From NCBI GenBank assembly GCA_000526435.1, contig JAGB01000001.1, positions 248,001 to 312,000 of the forward strand: 64,000 nucleotides of DNA, given 5' to 3'. The translations under genes and the position numbers were made by a program. Positions 55,988 to 64,000 of this stretch are shown here, piece after piece. How positions within the stretch are numbered: the first letter of the stretch is position 1; each line of letters starts with the position of its first letter. The notes beneath the pieces are model-generated. The model was not told where the DNA came from, made no database searches, and saw only the letters and a list, made by a program, of their open reading frames with translations. The stretch is from Caldicoprobacter oshimai DSM 21659 (lineage in GTDB: Bacteria; Bacillota; Clostridia; Caldicoprobacterales; Caldicoprobacteraceae).

Positions 55988-57571
55988 ATGTTTAGAAAAA
56001 TAAAGAAGCGTTTGAGGCTGGGAAATCAGCAAGACAACATCGATACAATATATACGGGCATAGATGAGCCTCTGCCGCGGAATATCGAAAGAGTGAAAGA
56101 GAGGCTTAATGAGATTTTTTCGGAATGCAGCGATTATATTCAAAGGGAGATAGTATGCGGAGAGGATGGCTGTATTCGAATACTGGTCTCATATATTGAA
56201 GGACTTGTGGACAGGAGTATATTAAATCAGGATGTGGTTCGTCCCATACTCGACTATTTCTCGAGTGTAGAGGCGCAGGACAAAGCAAAGCGTGTATATC
56301 AACTTATAAAAGAACGCGTTATAAGCAATAATGAAGTTGAAGAAGTTCAAAGCATGCAGCAGGTGGTATACAAAATCGTATCGGGTGATGCGGTGCTTTT
56401 TGTGGATGGAAGCAAAAGTGCGCTGGTTGTGGGGGTTAAAGCCCCACAGGGCAGGCAGGTTGAGGAACCCGACACGGAGGTTTCCATAAGGGGCCCAAGG
56501 GAAGGTTTTGTTGAAAATCTTGCTACAAATATGGTCCTCATTCGCAAAAGGATTAAAACCCCCAACCTGAAATTCGAGATGATGCAGCTAGGCATTCAGA
56601 CCAAAACCGATATCTGCATATGCTACATCAAGGGAATTGCAAATGAAGAAATCGTCAAGGAAGTACGAAAGAGGGTTAAAAAGATTAGAGGTGACGCCAT
56701 CCTCGATACGGGGTATATAGAACAGTACATAACCGACAACCGGCTAACCCTTTTCCCCATTGTGGGAAACAGCGAAAAATGCGACAAGCTGGTAGCAAAG
56801 CTGCTTGAAGGCAGGGTGGCAATACTGTGCGATGGCACTCCCTATGTCATTACAGTACCTCATCTTTTTATAGAATCTATCCAGACGTCAGATGATTACT
56901 ACGACCATGCTTTTTTTGCGTCATTCATGAGAGTGCTGCGGTTCCTTGCACTGCTTATATCCAATTTACTGCCAGCGATGTACGTAGCACTGGTCAGCTT
57001 CCATCACACAGTAATACCCTTTAAACTTATAATTACGCTGGCTGCTTCACGGCAGGGAATTCCTTTTTCGCCTTTTGTAGAGGCCTTATTAATGTTAGCG
57101 GCTTTCGAGCTCCTGCGCGAGGCCGGAGTGCGCATGCCCAGGACGATAGGGCAAGCGCTCAGCATAGTAGGGGCTATCGTGCTGGGCGAGGCATCGGTTA
57201 GGGCAGGGATTGCCAGCAACCTTATGGTGATCATTATTGCCATAACCGCCATATGCAGCTTCGTTGTTCCACCGCTCATTAGAGCCACCATGCTGTTGCG
57301 CTTCGTTTTTTTAATAGCCGCCAATTTTTTAGGTTTCCTGGGAATATCCTTTGTGGCTGTAGCTGTCATTATACACCTGTGCAGGCTGCGCTCCTTCGGC
57401 ATCCCATATATGGCGCCCTTTTCCCCGCTTACAGCTACCGATCTTAAGGATTCGATTATTATGGTGCCAATATGGGCGATGATTACCCGGCCAAAGATAC
57501 TGTTTCAGGAGGATACAAGAGGTACTGTAGGTATAAAGCGTCGGGAGGTGAACAAAATAGGTGAGGGTTAA
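55988..57571 (+). CDS. Germinant receptor A subunit, second copy
   Basis: 527 residues from the ATG at 55988. A GerA-family soluble domain (EEPDTEVSIRGPREGFVENL; DAILDTGYIEQYI) is followed by a membrane domain with EALLMLAAFELLREAGVRMP. Clear paralogue of the 533-residue GerKA at 8348. First of four overlapping genes. An upstream in-frame extension from 55907 has no matching family residues. Confidence 0.93.
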   Translation: MFRKIKKRLRLGNQQDNIDTIYTGIDEPLPRNIERVKERLNEIFSECSDYIQREIVCGEDGCIRILVSYIEGLVDRSILNQDVVRPILDYFSSVEAQDKAKRVYQLIKERVISNNEVEEVQSMQQVVYKIVSGDAVLFVDGSKSALVVGVKAPQGRQVEEPDTEVSIRGPREGFVENLATNMVLIRKRIKTPNLKFEMMQLGIQTKTDICICYIKGIANEEIVKEVRKRVKKIRGDAILDTGYIEQYITDNRLTLFPIVGNSEKCDKLVAKLLEGRVAILCDGTPYVITVPHLFIESIQTSDDYYDHAFFASFMRVLRFLALLISNLLPAMYVALVSFHHTVIPFKLIITLAASRQGIPFSPFVEALLMLAAFELLREAGVRMPRTIGQALSIVGAIVLGEASVRAGIASNLMVIIIAITAICSFVVPPLIRATMLLRFVFLIAANFLGFLGISFVAVAVIIHLCRLRSFGIPYMAPFSPLTATDLKDSIIMVPIWAMITRPKILFQEDTRGTVGIKRREVNKIGEG

Positions 57572-58718
57572 AAAACTGGCGATTGTACTCATGCTGCCCG
57601 TCCTGCTGACCGGATGCTGGGACAACGTGGATTTAGCAGACATCAACATAGTAACTGCTCTGGGAATAGACAAAGCCGAAGACGGAAAGATCATTGTAAC
57701 CGTGCAGGTGATAGAACCGGCCGCTTTACAATCACCATCTTCAGGCCTAGGGGGAGGAGGATCAGCGCAGCCCAAACCGGTATTTGTTGAGTCTTATAAA
57801 GGTGAAACCATTTCCGATGCCTTAATAAGCATGAAGTCAATAGTAGATAAAAGGCTGTTTTTAAGCACAACCCAGGTTTTGATTCTCGGAGAGAGGTTTT
57901 GCAAAGACGGTATCAATGAAGCACTGGACTTTCTCCACAGGGATTATCAATCAGAGTATCTAACAGATGTACTGGTGGCAAAGGATGTAACTCCTGAACA
58001 AATTTTGAAAGTACAGCCTGACATGGAGGCTATTCCAGCAATGTACATAAAGGGGACAATAGAAAACACGGCCATAAGGGCAAAGGTAAAACGAACAATG
58101 TTAATAAATTTGTTTAAGGACATAGAGAACAAATGCAGGCAGGTTACCATTGGTCAAATAACAAAGGAGAACGAAAAAACAGTTAAAACAGAAGGCACAG
58201 CCGTCTTCAAGGATGGGAAACTGGTTGGATGGCTGGACCAATACCAAACAAGGGGATATTTGTTTGCAACAGATAAAGTAAAAAGCACTGTTATCAATAT
58301 TCCGGTAACCAATGGCAAGATGTCCATAGAGGTATCAAATTCGAGCGGAAAAATAGACGTAGAATTCAAAAATGGTGAACCAGCTAGACTGTCTGTTCAA
58401 GTTCGCCTTGAAGGAATCATAGGGGAATACACAGGGAAAAAACCGCTTAATTCTCCTGACGATATATACAAATTAGAAAAAATTTTAAGCCAAGAGGTTA
58501 AAAAGGAAATCGTTATGGCGCTGAATAAAGCACAAAAGGATTATTCCAGTGACATATTTGGATTTGGCACAGTGGTGCATAAATATTATCCACATTACTG
58601 GAAAAAGGTAATGGACGAGTGGAACGATGTCTTCAGCAAACTGCCAGCTGACATCAAGGTGGAGGCAAAAATAATGCGTGCGGGACTCATAAAAAGTCCA
58701 ATGATGAAAGATGAATAG
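57561..58718 (+). CDS. Germinant receptor C subunit, second copy
   Basis: 385 residues, GTG start inside the end of the A gene (11-base overlap). Signal sequence with lipobox LLTGC, then WDNVDLADINIVTALGID; the Ger(x)C fold continues to the end. The Gly-rich loop after AALQSPSSG matches that of the first copy. Its position second in the operon differs from the first receptor cluster, where C is last. Confidence 0.9.
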   Translation: MRVKKLAIVLMLPVLLTGCWDNVDLADINIVTALGIDKAEDGKIIVTVQVIEPAALQSPSSGLGGGGSAQPKPVFVESYKGETISDALISMKSIVDKRLFLSTTQVLILGERFCKDGINEALDFLHRDYQSEYLTDVLVAKDVTPEQILKVQPDMEAIPAMYIKGTIENTAIRAKVKRTMLINLFKDIENKCRQVTIGQITKENEKTVKTEGTAVFKDGKLVGWLDQYQTRGYLFATDKVKSTVINIPVTNGKMSIEVSNSSGKIDVEFKNGEPARLSVQVRLEGIIGEYTGKKPLNSPDDIYKLEKILSQEVKKEIVMALNKAQKDYSSDIFGFGTVVHKYYPHYWKKVMDEWNDVFSKLPADIKVEAKIMRAGLIKSPMMKDE

Positions 58719-58935
58719 CAACATCCTAATAATATTAATAATTTTTACTATTCTGGGATTGTATGACTTTCGGCGATTTATAAGAAAAAAAGAACCAGCA
58801 AAAGTGTTTATTGTTAATATTATCATTATGGCATCAAGCCTTGCCATAGGATTGCTTTTGGCGATAGGGAAAAGGCCTATCAGCCCTTCACAATGGATAG
58901 AGCGGATGTTAAAAATGACGGGAGTGATAAAGTGA
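58711..58935 (+). CDS. CLC_0170-like small membrane protein in receptor operon
   Basis: 74 residues with two membrane segments (about 3-19 and 30-50) separated by the basic stretch DFRRFIRKKEPAK. Overlaps the C gene by eight bases and the B gene by one. Small two-helix proteins in germinant receptor operons (type D-like proteins) modulate the receptor in Bacillus; that role is an inference here. Confidence 0.75.
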   Translation: MNSNILIILIIFTILGLYDFRRFIRKKEPAKVFIVNIIIMASSLAIGLLLAIGKRPISPSQWIERMLKMTGVIK

Positions 58936-60023
58936 TGGAGAAAGCCAGAATATCCAGCTTACAATTATTTCTGCTTATAACAGGTTTTCTATTTGGAAGC
59001 ACGCTGATTTTAAATCCAGCAACGGGCGCAAAAAACGATGGGTGGCTGGCCATACTTATAAGTGGAGCAGGTGGTACACTGCTGCTCGCAGTATATGCCT
59101 CAATCGCGTTATTAAATCCCTCGAAGACACTAGTGGAAATCTTGAGACATCGATTTGGAAGGGTTATAGGGAATATAATCGCCGTACTCTATATATGGTA
59201 CTTTATACACCTGGCTTCCCTGGCGCTTAGAAACTTTGGTTCGTTCATAGTAACAACCACATATCCCAAAACACCCCTGGAAGTCATTGTCGGTATTTTT
59301 GTCCTTGTAGTTATGTACGCTGTAAACAGCGGCGTAGAGGTCATAGGAAGGGCAAGCGAAATCTTGGTGCCGTTTGTGCCAGTTATAGCCGTTATTATCA
59401 GCTTGGGGATTCTAACCGTCCACGATTTTACCGCATTTCTTCCTGTGTTAGAAAACGGGATAAGCCCTGTAATAAAAGCAAGTTTAAACTTGCTTACCTT
59501 TCCATTTGGGGAGACCATCGTATTTCTGATGATATTTCCACATTTAAACAAGAGAGAGAATCTGAAAAAAGTTTCGACTTTATCGGCATTATCGGCCACT
59601 GGGCTGTTTCTCTTTATTTTTTTCAGGGATATAACTGTACTTGGAAGCCACCTTATATATCAAGCGACCTTTGTACCTCACCTGACTTCTGTGCTCATTC
59701 CAGGTATAAACCTAGAGCCGCTTTTTAATGTAAACCTGATAATAGGTGGAAGTATAAAGGTTGTGATTTGCATGTACGCTGCTGTAAACGGTTTGGATCA
59801 GCTCATTGGAGCCAACGACTACAGGAAATTCACCACAGCGGTGGCCACGTTTTGCGTTGTGCTTTCTATATGGGTGTATGAAAATATATTCGAAATGTTT
59901 GATTGGGCTGAAAATATATGGCTCTACTATTCCATACCGTTCCAGATAGTCATCCCTTTGATGCTGTTGTTTTTATCTTTAATCAAAAAAGGCAACCCGG
60001 CTCACGAGAAATCAATTGAATAG
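58935..60023 (+). CDS. Germinant receptor B subunit, second copy
   Basis: 362 residues, APC-superfamily permease with about ten helices (ARISSLQLFLLITGFLFGST; PLEVIVGIFVLVVMYAVNSG). ATG at 58935 overlaps the preceding stop (TGATG) and is preferred to a longer start at 58893. Final gene of the operon; runs 12 bases into the convergent DUF3006 gene. Confidence 0.92.
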   Translation: MEKARISSLQLFLLITGFLFGSTLILNPATGAKNDGWLAILISGAGGTLLLAVYASIALLNPSKTLVEILRHRFGRVIGNIIAVLYIWYFIHLASLALRNFGSFIVTTTYPKTPLEVIVGIFVLVVMYAVNSGVEVIGRASEILVPFVPVIAVIISLGILTVHDFTAFLPVLENGISPVIKASLNLLTFPFGETIVFLMIFPHLNKRENLKKVSTLSALSATGLFLFIFFRDITVLGSHLIYQATFVPHLTSVLIPGINLEPLFNVNLIIGGSIKVVICMYAAVNGLDQLIGANDYRKFTTAVATFCVVLSIWVYENIFEMFDWAENIWLYYSIPFQIVIPLMLLFLSLIKKGNPAHEKSIE

Positions 60024-60236
60024 TGAATCCATCATCCTCTTTATTCTGCTTTTTCTTGCTTCGGTTTCAGCGTAATCTACTTTAATGTCATCTTCTTTAT
60101 CTCCCATGATTATGAGTACAGTCCCTTCCTTTGCATCCTTGGGCAGCCTCGATTTTTCTATATTAATGATTTTCCTGTCTTCGTCTTCACAAACCGCAAA
60201 ATCGCCTTCAAATCTGTCAATTATAACTTTCTTCAT
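60012..60236 (-). CDS. DUF3006 protein
   Basis: 74 residues: KKVIIDRFEGDFAVCEDEDR and PKDAKEGTVLII, typical of DUF3006, a small beta-barrel-like protein often encoded next to ComEC-like metallo-hydrolases, as here (15 bases from the next gene). Function unknown. ATG at 60236 versus TTG at 60242 is undecided; GGAGGG lies ten and four bases upstream respectively. Confidence 0.8.
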   Translation of the reverse strand: MKKVIIDRFEGDFAVCEDEDRKIINIEKSRLPKDAKEGTVLIIMGDKEDDIKVDYAETEARKSRIKRMMDSLFN

Positions 60237-60251
60237 TGCCAAGAGCCCTCC

Positions 60252-61175
60252 TTATGGATTGAGCATTTCAATTGCCTTTCCATCGCTGGTTGCGATTATG
60301 GTGCCCGATTCATCGGTCCTGTATATTTCAGCACCTGCCTGCCTGAGCCTCTGTAGCGTTTCAGGTGCCGGATGCCCGTAATCATTATCCTCTCCAACTG
60401 ATATCACCGCTATTTTAGGTTGTACGGCTTCCAAAAATTCCATTGACGTAGAATACCTGCTTCCATGATGGGCAACCTTTAGCAAATCTGCCCTTAAGTC
60501 ATACCCCTTCTCAAGCATTTCCTCTTCTGATTCAAAGCCTGCATCCCCTGTAAACAAGAATGATGTGGCGCCGTACTGCAACTTTATAACCACCGAATAA
60601 TCATTGGTGTCTTCATAAGCTTCGCTGTTAGGGGCAAGTATGGTAAATTCGGCTTCTCCAAGTGGATATTTGGTGCCGGGTACTGGAGGAGTAACCTTCA
60701 GCCCCTTGTTTGAAATGGCCTCCAGCACATCCTCAAAGGTTTTTGTGGTGCTCTCCACCCTGGGCATTATTATGCTTTTCACCTCAAAGGCGTTTATAAC
60801 GGCATCCATCCCGCCGATGTGGTCTTCATGGGGATGGGTTGCAACAACATAGTCCAGCGTTGTTATTCCTCTGTCCTTTATGTAATCAACAACCAGCTGG
60901 CTGTCTGCGTTGTTTCCGGCGTCTATCAGCATCGCGGCATCCTTCATCGTAATCAAAATGCTGTCGGCCTGCCCTACATCGATAAAATGTACTGTTAAAC
61001 CATCATTTATTATACCGTCTTTTTCAAACGACGTTATGTCTTTTTTACCTGGAACATCTCCAGATGATTTAAAATTATTTTCGCCGGATATCTTAAATAT
61101 AACCAAAATAATGAATACCACAAGTATTATTAGTGTTTTTATGTCCCGTGCTGTTATTTTAGCTCCTTTTTTCAA
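60252..61175 (-). CDS. ComEC/Rec2-like metallo-beta-lactamase-fold hydrolase
   Basis: 307 residues. One N-terminal membrane helix (~14-29) followed by a secreted hydrolase domain with THPHEDHIGGMDAV (HxHxDH), LLIDAGNN-type AMLIDAGNNADSQ, FLFTGDAGFESEEE and LLKVAHHGSRYSTS. Resembles the C-terminal domain of ComEC, the DNA uptake channel, but as a stand-alone membrane-tethered enzyme. Possibly a nuclease or phosphodiesterase outside the membrane. Operon with DUF3006. Confidence 0.88.
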   Translation of the reverse strand: MKKGAKITARDIKTLIILVVFIILVIFKISGENNFKSSGDVPGKKDITSFEKDGIINDGLTVHFIDVGQADSILITMKDAAMLIDAGNNADSQLVVDYIKDRGITTLDYVVATHPHEDHIGGMDAVINAFEVKSIIMPRVESTTKTFEDVLEAISNKGLKVTPPVPGTKYPLGEAEFTILAPNSEAYEDTNDYSVVIKLQYGATSFLFTGDAGFESEEEMLEKGYDLRADLLKVAHHGSRYSTSMEFLEAVQPKIAVISVGEDNDYGHPAPETLQRLRQAGAEIYRTDESGTIIATSDGKAIEMLNP

Positions 61176-61337
61176 GGTAATATCATTCCCTTCCCTTTAG
61201 CCATTTAATGCATTTTTTCAACCTAAAAACCAATAATATTATGCAACATAAGATATTATATAACATAAGCTGGTAATATGGAAATAATAATTTTTTTGTC
61301 ATTAATAGTGCTGTTCTCGTGTATGACAAATTATCAA

Positions 61338-61375
61338 AATAGCCAACCAGAAGAAACATCTTCTAGTTGGCTATT
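61338..61375 (-). terminator. Terminator of the DUF2935 gene
   Basis: AATAGCCAACCAGAAGA-aaca-TCTTCTAGTTGGCTATT, a ~17-bp stem overlapping the stop codon, followed on the minus strand by TTGATAATTTG. Confidence 0.75.
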
Positions 61376-62249
61376 CATTTTTGATATATTTTTGTCTTTG
61401 AAATGTTTTTAATAGCCGCAAATAGTGATTTGCTTCGCGCAGCGTATGATCGGCCAGTAACGGTATAATTATGGACCTGATCTTGCATTCAAGCAATCCC
61501 CGGGTCCCCTGCGCCTTGAAATCCCGAATTGCCTGCGTTGCTCTGAGGCTTTCCTCCGTAACCTTTGCCGGCGGTATCGTCTTTTCCATTGCAGCCTTGG
61601 CTTCTTTCGTCAATTGATCAAATTCATTCCCAAAATCATTGGCCTTCTTGAATAATTCCTCTTCCGTGGGATCAAGCAGCCCCCGGATAAATTTTGCATG
61701 CTCAGCCATAATTCTGTTCCAGAATAGCTCCTGCTCAAGGGCTTCCCTCTCGATATTGATGCTCTCTCCGTTTTGAATTCTCTGAATCATTCGTAAATAA
61801 AGTTTTGCTTCCCTTAAAATATGCTCAATCAGCAAAGGATAGTTAACCGTAAACATTTTACAGGATAAAACATTGGATAAAATAGCAGTTTTAAACTGTA
61901 TTAGTGCAGCAACTAAATTCATTGCCCTTTGATTAAGCATAAACACTCTCTGTTCAAGTATCGGATTGGCTCCTGTAAAACCCCCGCCTGACAATCCTGC
62001 TTCCGCTTCAGTTAATTCAGTTGGTATCCGAACCCCTGTTAAATATGAAGAAGCCATTTCAGCTTCAAGCGTATATTGCGTTATTACTTCTCCCGATTTG
62101 AGCACCTCGGGACTGACAACGCCATTGGAAAGTGAGATGGTTTCCCCTAAAAGCTTATCAAAAGCCCTCCTAAATCCATCTGCTTCATGGATAAAATCAG
62201 TATCTCTGGGCGTAAATCCTACTTGAAGAAAAAATGAGTGTTCCTTCAT
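61371..62249 (-). CDS. DUF2935 protein
   Basis: 292 residues, two similar helical halves (repeat of EHILREAKLYLRMIQRIQNG and DHTLREANHYLRLLKTFQRQ; FWNRIMAEHAKFIRGLLDPT). The His/Glu-rich helices suggest a four-helix metal-binding bundle, as proposed for DUF2935. Common in spore-forming Firmicutes; role unknown. Its terminator doubles as the 3' end of the coding region. Confidence 0.85.
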   Translation of the reverse strand: MKEHSFFLQVGFTPRDTDFIHEADGFRRAFDKLLGETISLSNGVVSPEVLKSGEVITQYTLEAEMASSYLTGVRIPTELTEAEAGLSGGGFTGANPILEQRVFMLNQRAMNLVAALIQFKTAILSNVLSCKMFTVNYPLLIEHILREAKLYLRMIQRIQNGESINIEREALEQELFWNRIMAEHAKFIRGLLDPTEEELFKKANDFGNEFDQLTKEAKAAMEKTIPPAKVTEESLRATQAIRDFKAQGTRGLLECKIRSIIIPLLADHTLREANHYLRLLKTFQRQKYIKNE

Positions 62250-62414
62250 GATCCTCGCAAAAAAAGATGTATATCCAGCGATTGACGAACGAAATCCTTA
62301 TTTGGAAGCATTGTTCATCTCTCCTCAAATAAATTCTCATGCTGTGTTGTTATTTTATGCTTGCGTTATACAAAACGTTACTATACAAACAAATAAAAAC
62401 GCTGGATCGCTTTC

Positions 62415-62443
62415 TTGATTTTGCAATATTGATATGCTATTAT
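62415..62443 (+). promoter_or_regulatory. Promoter of the ABC transporter operon
   Basis: TTGATT, 17 bases, TATTAT, about 85 bases upstream of the substrate-binding-protein gene. The leader holds AGGGAAA/TTTCCCT but no T-box core. Confidence 0.6.
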
Positions 62444-62528
62444 AATTAGCAAGTAGTATGGTAGTACGGTAGGGAAAAGCATAAGCTGTCTATTTCCCTC
62501 CGTCAATAAAAAAAGGGGGAATTTTTTT

Positions 62529-63509
62529 ATGTTAAAAAAAGTATTTATCCTTATTTTATCAACAGCACTCTTATCAACTACTTTTATTGCATGCAGCCAA
62601 ACAGCATCTTCAAACAAGGTAATTAAAATAGGCATATCACAGTTAGTAGAGCATCCGGCTCTGGATAGTGCCCGTGAAGGCTTTATTGAAGCACTCAAGG
62701 AAGCCGGTTATGAAGATGGCAAGAACATCAAGATCGATTTTCAGAATGCGCAGAATGATATAACCAATGCGCAGACCATAGCCCGTAAATTCGTTGATGA
62801 AAAAGTGGATATGATACTTGCCATAGCTACGTCGGCAGCTCAAGCGGCGGCTAACGTAACCAAGGATATACCCATATTGATTACGGCAGTGACTGATCCA
62901 GTGTCAGCGGGCTTGGCTGAAAGCCTTGAAAAACCCGGTGGCAATGTAACCGGAACAACCGATATGAATCCCGTAGCCGAACAGATTAAATTGATCAAGG
63001 ACCTCGTACCAAATGCCAAAAAGGTCGGTATATTATATAATGCCGGTGAGATAAATTCAAAGGTTCAGGTGGATATAGCAAAGCAGGCTGCTGCAGAGTA
63101 CGGATTAACTATAATAGAAGCCACAGTAAGCAACAGCAACGAAGTCAGCCAGGCTACTCAATCGCTGATGGGAAGGGTGGATGCCATTTACGTTCCCACT
63201 GACAACACCATAGTCTCCTCCATAGGAGCGGTTATAAAGGTTGCAAATGATCACAAAATACCGGTCATAGGCTCTGAACGAGGCCAGGTAGAGGCAGGAG
63301 CTATAGCGACCAAAGGTATAGATTATAAAGAGTTGGGCAAACAAACCGGCCGAATAGCCGTAGAGATTATAAAGGGCAAAAAACCTCAGGATATACCGAT
63401 AGAAGGTGCTAAAGTTGTCACTCTAATAATTAACCAAAAAGCAGCTGAGACCATTGGTCTGACCATACCGAAAGATATACTGGATAATGCCGACGAGGTT
63501 ATAAAATGA
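62529..63509 (+). CDS. ABC transporter substrate-binding lipoprotein (TrpX-like)
   Basis: 326 residues: signal peptide ending at a lipobox (FIAC, Cys22), then IKIGISQLVEHPALDSAREG, VDMILAIATSAAQAAA, ITAVTDPVSAGLAESLEKPG and IPVIGSERGQVEAGAIATKG. This is the ABC_sub_bind family, which in Firmicutes includes the tryptophan-uptake TrpX. Ligand not certain; tryptophan is a guess by family, and it would fit the aromatic oxidation genes at 45-50 kb. A permease gene follows 16 bases later. Confidence 0.88.
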   Translation: MLKKVFILILSTALLSTTFIACSQTASSNKVIKIGISQLVEHPALDSAREGFIEALKEAGYEDGKNIKIDFQNAQNDITNAQTIARKFVDEKVDMILAIATSAAQAAANVTKDIPILITAVTDPVSAGLAESLEKPGGNVTGTTDMNPVAEQIKLIKDLVPNAKKVGILYNAGEINSKVQVDIAKQAAAEYGLTIIEATVSNSNEVSQATQSLMGRVDAIYVPTDNTIVSSIGAVIKVANDHKIPVIGSERGQVEAGAIATKGIDYKELGKQTGRIAVEIIKGKKPQDIPIEGAKVVTLIINQKAAETIGLTIPKDILDNADEVIK

Positions 63510-63525
63510 TGATGAGGTGGTTTGA

Positions 63526-64000
63526 TTGTTTGGTCTGATGGTTACATCCCTGGAACAGGGGCTGGTTTTTGGCATAATGGCGCTGGGAGTCTATATTACG
63601 TTTAAAGTACTTGACTTCCCTGATTTAACAGTAGATGGGAGCTTTCCGCTTGGCGCAGCGGTGGCTTCCATCATGATTTTTAACGGCGGCAATCCCTTTT
63701 TAGCGCTGTGTTTGGCTACAGCAGCTGGCATAGCTGCTGGCTGCATTACAGGCTTCCTCAACACACGGGGAAAGATAACAGGACTGCTTTCTGGTATACT
63801 GACCATGACAGCGCTTTATTCCATAAACCTGCGCATCATGGGCCGGGCAAATGTCACGCTCCTGAACTCCAGGACCATATTTACGTATATCGAAGAATGG
63901 GGAGTGCCACACAGATGGGTATTTCTGGCGTTGTTTATAATTACGGCATTTCTGATAAAGGTTTTGCTGGATTGCTTTTTGAAAACCCAAATCGGTTTTG
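63526..64000 (+). CDS. ABC transporter permease (partial, 3' end off window)
   Basis: Open from a TTG at 63526 (GAGGTGG five bases upstream) to the edge, 158 residues. Reads FGLMVTSLEQGLVFGIMALG, VYITFKVLDFPDLTVDGSFP, LGAAVASIMIFNGGN and LLSGILTMTALYSINLRIMG. This is the permease normally paired with the ABC_sub_bind protein (TrpY-like). At least four membrane segments are visible. Confidence 0.88.
   Translation, partial: MFGLMVTSLEQGLVFGIMALGVYITFKVLDFPDLTVDGSFPLGAAVASIMIFNGGNPFLALCLATAAGIAAGCITGFLNTRGKITGLLSGILTMTALYSINLRIMGRANVTLLNSRTIFTYIEEWGVPHRWVFLALFIITAFLIKVLLDCFLKTQIGF

Noticed and set aside
62444-62528. T-box riboswitch upstream of the TrpX-like gene
   Set aside because: Only ~85 bases of leader, no T-box consensus or specifier loop; just one short AGGGAAA/TTTCCCT stem.

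Overview
The window comes from an anaerobic, endospore-forming Clostridia-type Firmicute with moderate GC. The evidence is dipicolinate synthase, two GerA-type germinant receptor operons, a SpoIIP-like hydrolase, a SCIFF-type radical SAM maturase, ferredoxin-dependent indolepyruvate oxidoreductase, HisZ with short HisG, Gram-positive ribosome-binding sites and many Rho-independent terminators. No rRNA, intact mobile element or CRISPR array is present. The species cannot be fixed from the sequence alone.

Layout. 1-3.8 kb (minus): tepA (cut by the window edge), dapG, spoVFB and spoVFA, close to the Bacillus order but without asd and dapA, then a MazG/dUTPase-like gene. 4.1-6.1 kb (plus): an acyl-CoA synthetase and a small membrane protein. 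6.1-10 kb (minus): germinant receptor operon A-B-C. 10.1-12.6 kb (minus): a DUF1015 protein, a Rad52/Sak-like annealing protein and a cupin. 12.6-13.5 kb: no protein gene, but a chain of at least five long, related hairpins whose wobble pairs fit only a plus-strand RNA. This is the best candidate in the window for something undescribed. 13.5-15.5 kb: SpoIIP-like and peptidoglycan-binding proteins, a Nif3-like remnant and a BsrG/TxpA-like type I toxin-antitoxin locus. 15.6-19.3 kb (minus): two aldo/keto reductases, a decayed MATE transporter and a MerR regulator, with three matching MerR-type promoters.

19.4-19.9 kb: tRNA-Leu, Cys, Gly and Phe (minus). 20.1-27.6 kb (minus): hisZ-G-D-C-B-A-F-IE from a strong promoter with a palindrome in the leader; hisH is missing. 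A PHP-type histidinol-phosphatase (plus) completes the pathway. 28.6-35.1 kb (minus): F-type ATP synthase I-a-c-b-alpha-gamma-beta-epsilon. Its delta subunit exists only as a C-terminal domain fused to the N-terminus of alpha. 35.4-41 kb (minus): Eis-like acetyltransferase, DUF2156 protein, cyanophycin synthetase and cyanophycinase. 41.2-43.7 kb: a membrane protein and a DegS/DegU-like pair.

43.8-49.8 kb (minus): 5-formyl-THF cyclo-ligase, alanine racemase, then an ACT protein, arylacetate-CoA ligase and IorBA, a set for aromatic 2-oxoacid oxidation. 50-55.6 kb (minus): DUF1540 protein, Gfo/Idh/MocA oxidoreductase, glycerate kinase, SCIFF-type maturase without an adjacent precursor, and a ROK glucokinase. 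A serpin C-terminal fragment lies at 55.8 kb. 56-60 kb (plus): a second receptor operon, ordered A-C-small membrane protein-B. 60-62.2 kb (minus): DUF3006, a ComEC-like metallo-hydrolase and a DUF2935 protein. 62.5-64 kb (plus): an ABC substrate-binding lipoprotein and the start of its permease.
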